DNA from: Mucilaginibacter_A sp050955045
Lineage (GTDB): Bacteria; Bacteroidota; Bacteroidia; Sphingobacteriales; Sphingobacteriaceae
NCBI GenBank assembly: GCA_050955045.1
Contig: JBPBQV010000002.1
Span: forward strand, 289,841 to 353,840
DNA: 64,000 nt
Direction: 5' to 3'
The notes below the pieces were generated by a model. That model worked only from the letters and a program-made list of their open reading frames with translations, was not told where the DNA came from and did no database searches. The translations under genes and the position numbers were made by a program. Positions 24,619 through 32,585 of this stretch are shown here, one piece after another; within the stretch, counting starts at the first letter, position 1; the number at the start of each line of letters is the position of its first letter.

Positions 24619-25281
24619 TTACCGATGTTTTACCACGCCAACTTGGTTACAATATTCCAAAACCGGACAAGTAGAACAATGCGGCAAACTTCCGGTACAA
24701 ATATGCTTTCCAAAAGGCATTAACAAACGATTAATATCAATCCATTTTTCCTGCGGAGTGTTTTTCTGCAGGAAAACCATGGTTTGTTCCGGCTGCGAAG
24801 CTTGTGTGATTCCCCAGCGGTTTACTACACGATGTACATGAATATCAACACTAATTCCCGGCAGTTTTGCTGCAACACCTAAAGCTAGGTTAGCACATTT
24901 TGGCCCTACTCCTTTTAATGCGGTTAATCCTTCAAAATCTGCGGGTAATTGTCCGTTGTATTTTTCTACAGCAATTTTTGCAATTCCCAAAATCGTATCC
25001 GCTTTTTGTCCGGGGAAAGTGCTTCCATATAACAACTGAACTAATTTTTCATGTGGTAAAAGAAGCATGGCTTCCGGTGTTCGTGCTTCCGCGAATAATC
25101 GTAACGAAACCGGAATTGTTGTTTCATCCAACGTACGAACAGAAATCAGGCAGGAAATTAATTGTTCAAACAGTGTATTATAACCGCGCTCATACAATTC
25201 AAACATGGCAGCTTTTGGATAAGAAGCAACGGCTTTTTCAATACGGCTTAATACTGTTTCGAGATCAAAAGGAAGTTTCAT
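24619..25281 (-). CDS. nth: Endonuclease III family DNA glycosylase
   Basis: About 220 residues. I prefer the ATG at 25281 (MKLPFDLETV); a TTG two codons upstream is also in frame. Helix-hairpin-helix is LTALKGVGPKCANLAL, with the catalytic Lys in GPKCA. The catalytic Asp lies in SVDIHVHRVVNRWG. The four iron-sulfur Cys are in CTGSLPHCSTCPVLEYC (spacing 6-2-5), close to the C-terminus as in Nth. It excises oxidised pyrimidines and nicks the abasic site in base-excision repair. Its N-terminal half (LFEQLISCLISVRTLDETT) differs from E. coli Nth's LLSAQATD, so the exact substrate range may differ. Confidence 0.85.
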   Translation of the reverse strand: MKLPFDLETVLSRIEKAVASYPKAAMFELYERGYNTLFEQLISCLISVRTLDETTIPVSLRLFAEARTPEAMLLLPHEKLVQLLYGSTFPGQKADTILGIAKIAVEKYNGQLPADFEGLTALKGVGPKCANLALGVAAKLPGISVDIHVHRVVNRWGITQASQPEQTMVFLQKNTPQEKWIDINRLLMPFGKHICTGSLPHCSTCPVLEYCNQVGVVKHR

Positions 25282-25317
25282 CAGCAAGAAAAAGCAAAAA
25301 TCTCATAATTGTTTCTG

Positions 25318-25737
25318 TTAACTTGAATGATCCGACACAATTTTCCATTCGCCTTTAATTCGCCTTAGCCACAATGTAAAAAACCCTTGCGGCTCGTCTT
25401 TTTCCCGTTTTAACTTCCATCCGCCTAAAACAAAAGCATTTTTTAGGTCGATGACATTGATCTGTAAAATATTAAAAGTAAGCGTTCCCATCGCATCATC
25501 ATCTGGATAGCTTTTTTTATAATTTTCCAACGTAGTTTTCCATCCATATTTCGGTCCGACTTTGCCAACAAACAACAAAGAGTCTGATTTCCAGTAGCCG
25601 TTCATGTAACCTTCCAAGTCGCCGCGATTCCAGGCCAAACGTTGTTTTTCAAGCAGGTTTGTAATCGTCCGCTTATCCTGCCCAAAAGAAAAGGCGGCTA
25701 AAAAAAGCATCCAGGAAAATAAAACTATCTTTTTCAT
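25318..25737 (-). CDS. Secreted NTF2-like (DUF4440/SnoaL-type) protein
   Basis: A 139-residue protein with a signal peptide (about 1-19, LFLAAFSFGQ) and one NTF2-like alpha+beta cone. Family pattern: ITNLLEKQRLAWNRGDLEGYM at the front, then a middle segment beginning DSLLFVGKVGPKYGWK, and GFFTLWLRRIKGEWKIVSDHSS at the end. Such proteins often bind small ligands or act as isomerase-like or structural domains. No catalytic residue can be assigned with confidence. It lies 36 bases upstream of nth on the same strand and is divergent from the sugar kinase. Confidence 0.8.
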   Translation of the reverse strand: MKKIVLFSWMLFLAAFSFGQDKRTITNLLEKQRLAWNRGDLEGYMNGYWKSDSLLFVGKVGPKYGWKTTLENYKKSYPDDDAMGTLTFNILQINVIDLKNAFVLGGWKLKREKDEPQGFFTLWLRRIKGEWKIVSDHSS

Positions 25738-25796
25738 TGCCTAAAAATAGAATTTAATCGGTTAAGGTTTAGCTTTACAGTTTAAGTTTTAAAACG

Positions 25797-26681
25797 ATGA
25801 ACAAACAGGTTTTATGTTTTGGCGAGGTTTTGTGGGATGGCTTTGGTGCAGAGAAAAAAGCCGGCGGTGCACCAATGAATGTTGCCATGCATCTTTTACA
25901 GCAACAAATTCCGGTGCAAATGATTACGCGCATTGGCAATGATGCTTTGGGTGATGAATTATTTGCTTATTTACAAGAACAGCAATTTCCAACCCAACTG
26001 ATTCAGCGTGATCAGGAACTGTCAACTTGTTTAGTTACCGTTGCTTTGGATGAAAACCAGCAGGCAAAATACACCATTCCGCAACCGGTTTCCTGGGATA
26101 ATATCCAACCAGAAAATACCTTGATAAAAGAAGTATTTCCATTTGATGTGTTAGTTTATGGAAGTTTGGCTTGCCGCAGCGAAACCAGCTTCAACACGTT
26201 ACTTGAGTTATTGGAAAAACCTTCGTACAAAGTTTTTGATGTTAATTTAAGGCCACCACATTTTACAGATTCTGTAATTAAAACGCTTGCTCAAAAAGCA
26301 GATATGGTGAAAATGAACGAAGAAGAACTGGAATTTTTATCTCCCGAAAACGAGAAAAGTTTATCACTGGAAGATAAAATGAAGCAGTTTTGCAATCGTT
26401 ATCACACTAAAACCGTTTGTGTAACTTTAGGCGAACATGGTTCTGCCGTTTTAAATAAACAAAAGTTTTACCATCATCCTAGCTTTAAAATAAAAGTTGC
26501 TGATACAGTTGGAGCTGGTGATTCTTTTCTGGCTACTTTTATCGCTGGTTTTTTAAAAGCTTTGCCAATAGAAGAAATCCTCACAAATGCTTCGGCCATT
26601 GGCGCTTTCGTAGCCAGCAGTAACGGCGCAAATCCTATTTACGATCAGGAAAAAATAAATACAATAAAACAGCAGAAATAG
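25797..26681 (+). CDS. PfkB-family sugar kinase, probable fructokinase
   Basis: A 294-residue ribokinase-fold kinase. The N-terminus VLCFGEVLWDGFG followed by KKAGGAPMNVAMHL is the sugar-binding PfkB signature 1. The C-terminal VADTVGAGDSFLATFIAGFL (about 236-255) carries the GAGD anion hole with the catalytic Asp. ELSTCLVTVALDENQQAKYTI fits fructokinase-type members. It would phosphorylate fructose or a related sugar with ATP. It is not next to transport or polysaccharide genes, so the substrate is only inferred. The start is ATG immediately after a short divergent region of 59 bases. Confidence 0.85.
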   Translation: MNKQVLCFGEVLWDGFGAEKKAGGAPMNVAMHLLQQQIPVQMITRIGNDALGDELFAYLQEQQFPTQLIQRDQELSTCLVTVALDENQQAKYTIPQPVSWDNIQPENTLIKEVFPFDVLVYGSLACRSETSFNTLLELLEKPSYKVFDVNLRPPHFTDSVIKTLAQKADMVKMNEEELEFLSPENEKSLSLEDKMKQFCNRYHTKTVCVTLGEHGSAVLNKQKFYHHPSFKIKVADTVGAGDSFLATFIAGFLKALPIEEILTNASAIGAFVASSNGANPIYDQEKINTIKQQK

Positions 26682-26739
26682 CTTGTTTTGTACGTTAAAT
26701 GCGTAACTTAACAATGGCGAATCATTCAATACAGCAACT

Positions 26740-26762
26740 TGTCATCTTGCTGACAGTTTTTT
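26740..26762 (+). terminator. Weak terminator after the PfkB kinase
   Basis: TGTCA and TGACA (26740-26744, 26751-26755) form a 5-bp stem followed by GTTTTTT. The stem is short, so the call is tentative. Confidence 0.4.
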
Positions 26763-26828
26763 GATCAGTCTTGATTTGGGTTAAACTAATCAATCACTTT
26801 GTCTGTTAATTTAAAGAAAGGTTAAAAA

Positions 26829-27926
26829 ATGCGCGGTTTCGCTTTCTCCAAATATATTTCTCAGCAAATTCCCAAAGGCGGATTTGATGATTTAATGAAA
26901 TTGTTTCTCGAATTGCTCAATTATACATCTGGTGATGCTGGTGAAGCATTGGCTTGGATGAATGAAATTGACAAACAATACAACATGACCAATGACGAGT
27001 ATGGCATGGGAAATTTCATTGATGACCTGAAGCAAAAAGGTTATCTTGATGAAGATAAACAAAATGGTGAGTTTAAAATCACCGGAAAAACAGAACAAAG
27101 CATCCGCCAATCTGCGCTGGAAGAGATTTTTGGCAAGCTAAAAAAAGCAGGAAAAGGTAATCACCGTTCGCCACTTTCTGGTCAGGGCGACGAGAAAAAC
27201 TCCGAGCGCCGCGAATATGAATTTGGTGATAGTTTAGATCAGATCGACATGACTCAATCCATTCACAATGCGCAGGTGAATCATGGAATTGGCGATTTCA
27301 GGATGACGGAAAAAGATCTGGAAGTAGAAGAAATGGACTTTAAAGTTTTAACTTCTACGGTTTTAATGATCGATATTTCTCATTCTATGATTTTATATGG
27401 AGAAGATCGAATTACGCCAGCCAAAAAAGTGGCAATGGCTTTGGCTGAATTAATCAGAACAAAATATCCGAAAGATACTTTGGATATTGTAGTTTTTGGT
27501 AACGATGCCTGGCCGATTACTTTGCAGGATTTGCCTTATTTGCAAGTTGGGCCGTATCACACCAATACTTATGCTGGTTTGGAACTGGCAGCCGATTTGC
27601 TCCGCCGAAGGAAAACCCAAAACAAACAGATTTTTATGATTACCGATGGCAAGCCAACTTGCCTGAAAGAAGGATTAAAGTATTATAAAAACAGTGTTGG
27701 TTTAGATCGAAAAGTAGTAAACAAAACGCTTAATATGGCTGCACAATGTAAACGCTTAAAAATTCCGATTACAACGTTTATGATTGCTAAAGATCCTTAT
27801 CTACAGCAATTTGTACGAAAATTTACAGAAACTAACGGCGGAAAAGCTTTCTATAGTTCGCTGAATGGTTTAGGTGAATACATTTTTGAAGATTATATCC
27901 GCAACCGTAGAAGAACTGTTAGATAA
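26829..27926 (+). CDS. VWA-domain protein paired with a MoxR-type AAA ATPase
   Basis: A 365-residue protein. The N-terminal third is helical (FSKYISQQIPKGGFDDLMKL). A polar linker with a run of Arg/Glu follows. The C-terminal von Willebrand A domain starts near residue 172. The metal-binding MIDAS motif is DISHSM (Asp-x-Ser-x-Ser), and a second conserved Asp is in ITDGKPT. VWA proteins of this type act with the neighbouring MoxR AAA chaperone (next gene, 111 bases on) in metal insertion or protein-complex assembly. It has no signal peptide, so it is cytoplasmic. The target of the pair is unknown. Confidence 0.85.
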   Translation: MRGFAFSKYISQQIPKGGFDDLMKLFLELLNYTSGDAGEALAWMNEIDKQYNMTNDEYGMGNFIDDLKQKGYLDEDKQNGEFKITGKTEQSIRQSALEEIFGKLKKAGKGNHRSPLSGQGDEKNSERREYEFGDSLDQIDMTQSIHNAQVNHGIGDFRMTEKDLEVEEMDFKVLTSTVLMIDISHSMILYGEDRITPAKKVAMALAELIRTKYPKDTLDIVVFGNDAWPITLQDLPYLQVGPYHTNTYAGLELAADLLRRRKTQNKQIFMITDGKPTCLKEGLKYYKNSVGLDRKVVNKTLNMAAQCKRLKIPITTFMIAKDPYLQQFVRKFTETNGGKAFYSSLNGLGEYIFEDYIRNRRRTVR

Positions 27927-27938
27927 AAAATTAAGCAG

Positions 27939-27991
27939 ATACTGTTTTTAGCAGTAAAAAATCATTATTCCAAATTATAAAATTTTGGAAT
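27939..27991. repeat. Dispersed motif copy and small hairpins between VWA and AAA genes
   Basis: ATACTGTTTTTA (27939-27950) is an AC-type dispersed motif; with CAGTA just after it, it forms a 5-bp stem. A second hairpin follows: ATTCCAAA (27967-27974) and TTTGGAAT (27984-27991). They lie within a two-gene unit and could tune the ratio of its products. Confidence 0.6.
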
Positions 27992-28037
27992 TTAAAATCA
28001 ATTATAAAACTCCGGTTTCCGGATTGGTTAAAAATAT

Positions 28038-29528
28038 ATGAATAACATCAGCACGCTTAGAGAATTAAAACAAAGCGGATATAAATCCAGATCAGTAAAA
28101 GAAGAACTTCGGGAAAACCTGATCAAACAATTACAGCAAAAAGAAAACGGTTTTGAAGGTATTATCGGTTTTGAAGATACCGTAATGCCTGATTTGCAAA
28201 CCGCTATTTTATCTCGTCACAACATTTTGCTTTTAGGTTTACGCGGACAAGCTAAAACGCGTATTGCGCGTTTAATGGTGAATTTATTAGATGAGTTTGT
28301 GCCTTATATTGCTGGTTCAGAATTGTTTGATGATCCTTTGGAACCAATTTCCTGGTTTGCAAGAAACGAAGTTGAAACTAAAGGTGATGATACACAAATT
28401 GCCTGGTTGCACCGTTCTGAACGTTATACAGAAAAGTTAGCTACGCCGGATGTTACCGTTGCAGATTTAATTGGCGATGTTGACCCAATAAAAGCAGCAA
28501 CCATGAAGCTGACTTATTCTGATGAACGCGTTATTCACTTCGGCTTAATTCCTCGTGCACATCGCGGTATTTTCGTAATTAATGAATTACCGGATTTACA
28601 GGCGCGTATCCAGGTTGCATTGTTTAATATTTTGCAGGAAAAAGATATTCAGATCAGAGGTTTTAAGCTGAGATTACCTTTGGATCTGCAGTTTGTATTT
28701 ACCGCAAATCCGGAAGATTATACCAATCGCGGTTCTATCGTTACGCCTTTGAAAGATCGTATTGAAAGCCAGATTTTAACACATTATCCGCGTACAGTTG
28801 AAATTTCCCGTCAGATTACGCAACAGGAAGCGTCGCTCACCAGAGAACAAAAAGTTAATATTGAGGCTGATGATTTGGTAAAAGATTTGGTAGAACAAAT
28901 TGCTTTTGAAGCACGAAATTCAGAATATATCGACAAAAAATCCGGTGTTTCTGCACGTTTAACTATTTCTGCTTACGAAAACTTAATTAGTAATGCAGAA
29001 CGCAGAATGCTGATCAACCACGAAAAAAACACGTTTGTCCGCATTTCTGATTTTCTGGGCGTAATTCCGGCCATCACCGGAAAAATAGAACTGGTTTACG
29101 AAGGTGAATTGGAAGGACCGGCAAAAGTGGCTAACATTTTGGTTGGAAAGGCAATCAAAACCTTATTGTTAAAATACTTCCCGGAACCGGAAAAGGCTAA
29201 AAAAAGCAAAAAACCAAACCCATACGCAGAGATTATAAATTGGTTTAGTGCTGGTAACAATATCTCTATCATTGATGATTTGCCTGGACAGGATTACAAA
29301 AAACTGTTATTTTCAGTTCCGGGATTAAAAGAAATTGTTAAAAAGAACCAGCCAGGCATCTCAGAAAATAACCAGCTACTTTTCATGGAATTTGTATTGC
29401 ATGGCTTAGCAGAATTTTCTCAGGTAAATAAAGGCTACTTAGATAATGGTTACGCTTTTTCGGATATGTTCGACAGTTTGTTTAACATGCCGAAAGATGA
29501 CGATATGGATTTTGACGATCGTTATTAA
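28038..29528 (+). CDS. MoxR/ChlI-type AAA+ ATPase
   Basis: A 496-residue AAA+ protein. The P-loop is unusual: LLLGLRGQAKTRIAR, where the usual Gly before Lys-Thr is Ala. Walker B is GIFVINELPDLQARIQVALF, with Glu after Asn. LQFVFTANPEDYTNRGSIVTPLKDRI contains the sensor 1 Asn and arginine-finger region, as in magnesium-chelatase-like ATPases. It should drive remodelling together with the VWA protein upstream. The acidic tail (MPKDDDMDFDDRY) is likely disordered. The gene ends 31 bases before a phosphoesterase gene, with a dispersed motif in between. Confidence 0.85.
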   Translation: MNNISTLRELKQSGYKSRSVKEELRENLIKQLQQKENGFEGIIGFEDTVMPDLQTAILSRHNILLLGLRGQAKTRIARLMVNLLDEFVPYIAGSELFDDPLEPISWFARNEVETKGDDTQIAWLHRSERYTEKLATPDVTVADLIGDVDPIKAATMKLTYSDERVIHFGLIPRAHRGIFVINELPDLQARIQVALFNILQEKDIQIRGFKLRLPLDLQFVFTANPEDYTNRGSIVTPLKDRIESQILTHYPRTVEISRQITQQEASLTREQKVNIEADDLVKDLVEQIAFEARNSEYIDKKSGVSARLTISAYENLISNAERRMLINHEKNTFVRISDFLGVIPAITGKIELVYEGELEGPAKVANILVGKAIKTLLLKYFPEPEKAKKSKKPNPYAEIINWFSAGNNISIIDDLPGQDYKKLLFSVPGLKEIVKKNQPGISENNQLLFMEFVLHGLAEFSQVNKGYLDNGYAFSDMFDSLFNMPKDDDMDFDDRY

Positions 29529-29530
29529 GC

Positions 29531-29544
29531 ATACTTCTTTTACC
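29531..29544 (-). repeat. Dispersed motif copy (GA type) between AAA ATPase and phosphoesterase
   Basis: ATACTTCTTTTACC fills half of the 31-base gap between the two plus-strand genes. Confidence 0.7.
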
Positions 29545-29559
29545 GGTAGTTTTTAATTC

Positions 29560-30840
29560 ATGACTAATCCTTTTGTTTTAATCGGCGTTTGCATTTTACT
29601 ATTGCTCGCCGATTTTTATATTATAAATGGCATTAAAGGTGCTTTAAAAAAATTTAGTTTTCGCTTTGTAAAAAGGTTTACTGTTATTTTTTGGAGTGTT
29701 TCGTTGCTGTTGATTGCAGGTGTTTTTCTGTCAATTTTTACCAATATTGGACTTGGACCGCGAGCAGCCATCTTATTAATTTTTTTCCTGCTCCTGGTTG
29801 TTAAAGTTTTTCTGTTGCCGTTTATTCTGGTAGATGATGTACGAAGGATTTTTCTGTGGATAGCACGCAAATACAGAAAAACAGAACCAGAATTTCCAGC
29901 TAGTCAGCCAAAGCCAGAACACATTCCAAGATCAGAGTTTTTGATGAAAGCTGGTTTGATTACGGCTTCTCTCCCGCTGGCTTCACTGTCTTACGGTATC
30001 ATTTCCGGCGCTTATGATTATCGTGTTCGCAGGCAAACTATCTATTTGCCTAATCTACCAAAAGCTTTTGACGGAATCAAGTTGGGCCAGATTTCTGACA
30101 TTCATTCCGGCAGTTTCTACAATAAAAAAGCGGTTACAGGCGGAGTAGAAATGCTGCTGAAAGAAAAACCTGATTTTGTATTTTTTACTGGTGATTTGGT
30201 AAACAATCGTACTAGTGAAGTAAAAAATTATATCGATGTTTTTTCGCGCATAAAAGCTCCATTAGGCGTGTTTTCTGTTTTAGGAAATCATGATTATGGC
30301 GATTATTATTCGTGGCCTTCTATTCAGGCAAAAAAGCAAAACCTACAGGATTTGTTGACAGTACATAAAAATATGGGTTACGATTTACTGATGGATGAAA
30401 ACCGCCGGTTGAAAGTAGATGGCGAAGAAATTGGTATCCTGGGCATTCAAAATTGGGGCGCATTGAGTCGTTTCCCAAAATACGGTAAAATGGAACTGGC
30501 TACCAAAAACACGGATGATTTGCCCGTAAAGCTTCTTTTATCGCATGATCCTTCGCATTGGCGTGCACAGGTTTTACCGGAATATCCGCAAATTGACATG
30601 ATGTTTTCTGGCCATACGCATGGGATGCAATTTGGCGTTCGATTAGAACACTTTCAGTGGAGTCCCGTGCAATATATTTATAAAGAGTGGGCAGGCCACT
30701 ATCAGGAAAATAACCAGCAATTGTACGTAAACACTGGTTATGGATTTTTAGGCTATCCCGGCCGCGTAGGTATTTTGCCAGAGATTACACTTTTTGAGTT
30801 TAAATCTGGCATAAATCCAAATTCTTTAAAAAATTCTTAA
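29560..30840 (+). CDS. Membrane-anchored metallophosphoesterase
   Basis: A 426-residue protein. Hydrophobic segments at about 1-25, 38-58, 65-86 and 125-145 form the membrane part. The catalytic calcineurin-like domain begins near residue 173. All five metal motifs are present: ISDIHSG, FFTGDLVNNR, LGNHDYGDYY, LLLSHDPSHW and FSGHTHGMQFG. The domain organisation fits YkuE-type enzymes, several of which cleave nucleotide or lipid A precursors such as UDP-diacylglucosamine at the membrane. The substrate is not readable here. It is probably cotranscribed with the UbiA-like gene 31 bases downstream. Confidence 0.88.
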   Translation: MTNPFVLIGVCILLLLADFYIINGIKGALKKFSFRFVKRFTVIFWSVSLLLIAGVFLSIFTNIGLGPRAAILLIFFLLLVVKVFLLPFILVDDVRRIFLWIARKYRKTEPEFPASQPKPEHIPRSEFLMKAGLITASLPLASLSYGIISGAYDYRVRRQTIYLPNLPKAFDGIKLGQISDIHSGSFYNKKAVTGGVEMLLKEKPDFVFFTGDLVNNRTSEVKNYIDVFSRIKAPLGVFSVLGNHDYGDYYSWPSIQAKKQNLQDLLTVHKNMGYDLLMDENRRLKVDGEEIGILGIQNWGALSRFPKYGKMELATKNTDDLPVKLLLSHDPSHWRAQVLPEYPQIDMMFSGHTHGMQFGVRLEHFQWSPVQYIYKEWAGHYQENNQQLYVNTGYGFLGYPGRVGILPEITLFEFKSGINPNSLKNS

Positions 30841-30871
30841 TCAATAAGCAGGATATTTGGTTTTCATTTTA

Positions 30872-31747
30872 ATGGGGAAACTATTCCGTCCTGCTTTTGA
30901 TTTTTTACTATTCAGTAACCTGTTTATGGCTTTGTGTGCAGTTGCGCAGGCCATGGTTACTTTTATACTGATTGATTTCCAACCAATTTATCCGGTACTT
31001 GCAATTTTATTTCTATCAACATTTTGCATCTACAATTTTAGTATTTTGTTGAGTAAACCGAAAGATCCTGCAAAATCTCCTTTCAAACGTGTGCGCTGGT
31101 TTTTTAGTTATTACAGATGGATGGTTACTATCACGGTCATCTCGGCCATGCTTCTTTTACCACTGTTTTTTTTGGTTTCTAACGAATCAAAATTACTGTT
31201 AGTTTTCTTGTCTATTTTATCTTTTGGTTACGGCTTACCGATGTTCACTGCTGGCAATCAAAAATTTGGTTTACGAAATATTCCGGGATTGAAACTCTTG
31301 CTAATTGGCATTACTTGGACTTTAAGTGTAGTACTTTTGCCAGTTTTTGAGATTGAACACATTCATCACCTCAAAATTGCTGATGCAGATATACTCCTTT
31401 TAACAGCCAAAAGATTTCTCTTTATCACAGTGATAGCCATTCCTTTTGATATTCGTGATCTGTTTCAAGATCATAAACTCGGACTCAAAACTATTCCAGT
31501 AGTTTTTGGAGAGAAAAATGCTTACTTACTTTGCCAGATTTTACTAATAGCTTATTTAATTTTACTTTTTTTATTTAGAAATCACGGATTTGACAATAAC
31601 TTTTTTGCACTCACTATTACGATTGTATTAGCTGGCTGGCTGATTTTCCGATCCAAATTCGAAAAAAATGAATATTATTATTTCTTTTTCTTAGATGGCG
31701 TTTTGATTTTGCAGTATGTTTTGATGATTATCTTTAAGACAATTTAA
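30872..31747 (+). CDS. UbiA-like prenyltransferase family membrane protein
   Basis: About 291 residues with eight or nine membrane helices. I start at ATG 30872 (MGKLFRPAFDFLL); the frame upstream begins with TTG. The second Asp-rich motif is present in FDIRDLFQDHKLGLKTIPVVFG, the usual substrate/Mg loop of UbiA proteins. The first motif (NxxxDxxxD) is not visible where expected; the segment reads SNLFMALCAVAQ. This would weaken or change prenyl-diphosphate binding, so the enzyme may use another substrate or be non-catalytic. Conserved tandem with the upstream phosphoesterase is the only context clue. Confidence 0.75.
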   Translation: MGKLFRPAFDFLLFSNLFMALCAVAQAMVTFILIDFQPIYPVLAILFLSTFCIYNFSILLSKPKDPAKSPFKRVRWFFSYYRWMVTITVISAMLLLPLFFLVSNESKLLLVFLSILSFGYGLPMFTAGNQKFGLRNIPGLKLLLIGITWTLSVVLLPVFEIEHIHHLKIADADILLLTAKRFLFITVIAIPFDIRDLFQDHKLGLKTIPVVFGEKNAYLLCQILLIAYLILLFLFRNHGFDNNFFALTITIVLAGWLIFRSKFEKNEYYYFFFLDGVLILQYVLMIIFKTI

Positions 31748-31761
31748 AGATGATAATGATT

Positions 31762-31784
31762 ACCAAAATATTTTATATTTTAGT
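31762..31784. terminator. AT-rich hairpin between convergent UbiA-like and response-regulator genes
   Basis: ACCAAAATAT (31762-31771) pairs with ATATTTTAGT (31775-31784) with one mismatch and a TTT loop. It sits in the 146-base convergent gap. It is AT-rich with no strong GC clamp, so a terminator role is only probable. Nothing else is evident in the gap. Confidence 0.4.
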
Positions 31785-31893
31785 AAATCATATGTCGGCG
31801 ACCTTCATTTTTTAATAGGAAATAAATTAGATTATGAATACCTCGTTTTGGTATAGAATTGCGCCACATTTATAAGTAAATTTTTCTAACACA

Positions 31894-32583
31894 TTACTCC
31901 AGCACAAACTTATAACCAATTCCTCTAACAGTCTGTAAAAACAGCGGCGAATCCGGGTTTTCTTCAATCTTTTTACGCAAACGGACAATGTGCATATCCA
32001 AAGTTCGGGTATTTACATCAGCATTATAACCCCAAACTTCCATCATTAATTCTTCCCGATGAATAACTTTATTTCGGTTTTTCAGGAAGTACAATAAAAT
32101 GCGGTTCTCTAAAATAGTAAGTTCTACTTTTTTGTTGTTTTTAATCAGCGTGTGCGTATTTGGCTGATGCTCCATGTTAGCAAACTTGTAAGTTTCGCTT
32201 TTATCATTACTTAACTTGTACTTTACCTTATTTTCGATCAAAGCAGCCAGCACATCCATGTTAAATGGTTTAGTTACATAATCAGACACACCAACATTGT
32301 AGGCTTCAATTTTATCTACGTCCTGCGCTTTTGCAGTCATCATGATTACCACGTTATCGTAGCCCTTACTACGGATTTCCTGACAAACATCTGCGCCTTG
32401 TTTGCCCGGCAGCATCCAATCCAGCAAAACAATATCCGGCTGTTCTTCTAAAATCATTTTTTCGGCTGCTAAACCGTCGGCTGCTTCCAAAACTGCATAA
32501 CCTTCTGCTTCCAAACGTTCGGCAACCAGAAAACGTAGGTTCTCGTCATCTTCTACCAGCGCGATTTTTATTTCTCTACTCAT
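31894..32583 (-). CDS. OmpR-family response regulator (RprY-like)
   Basis: A 229-residue two-domain regulator. The receiver domain has the acidic pair in LVEDDENLR, the phospho-acceptor Asp in DIVLLDWMLPGKQG (about residue 55), MMTAKAQD with the switch Thr, and Lys in YVTKPFNMD. The C-terminal winged helix has RNKVIHREELMMEVWG, DVNTRTLDMHIVRLRKKI and TVRGIGYKFVLE, a full OmpR/PhoB DNA-binding domain. The start lies 2 bases after the stop of the histidine kinase, so they are translated together. The kinase-regulator pair resembles the RprXY system of Bacteroidota by domain plan. Confidence 0.93.
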   Translation of the reverse strand: MSREIKIALVEDDENLRFLVAERLEAEGYAVLEAADGLAAEKMILEEQPDIVLLDWMLPGKQGADVCQEIRSKGYDNVVIMMTAKAQDVDKIEAYNVGVSDYVTKPFNMDVLAALIENKVKYKLSNDKSETYKFANMEHQPNTHTLIKNNKKVELTILENRILLYFLKNRNKVIHREELMMEVWGYNADVNTRTLDMHIVRLRKKIEENPDSPLFLQTVRGIGYKFVLE

Positions 32584-32585
32584 TA

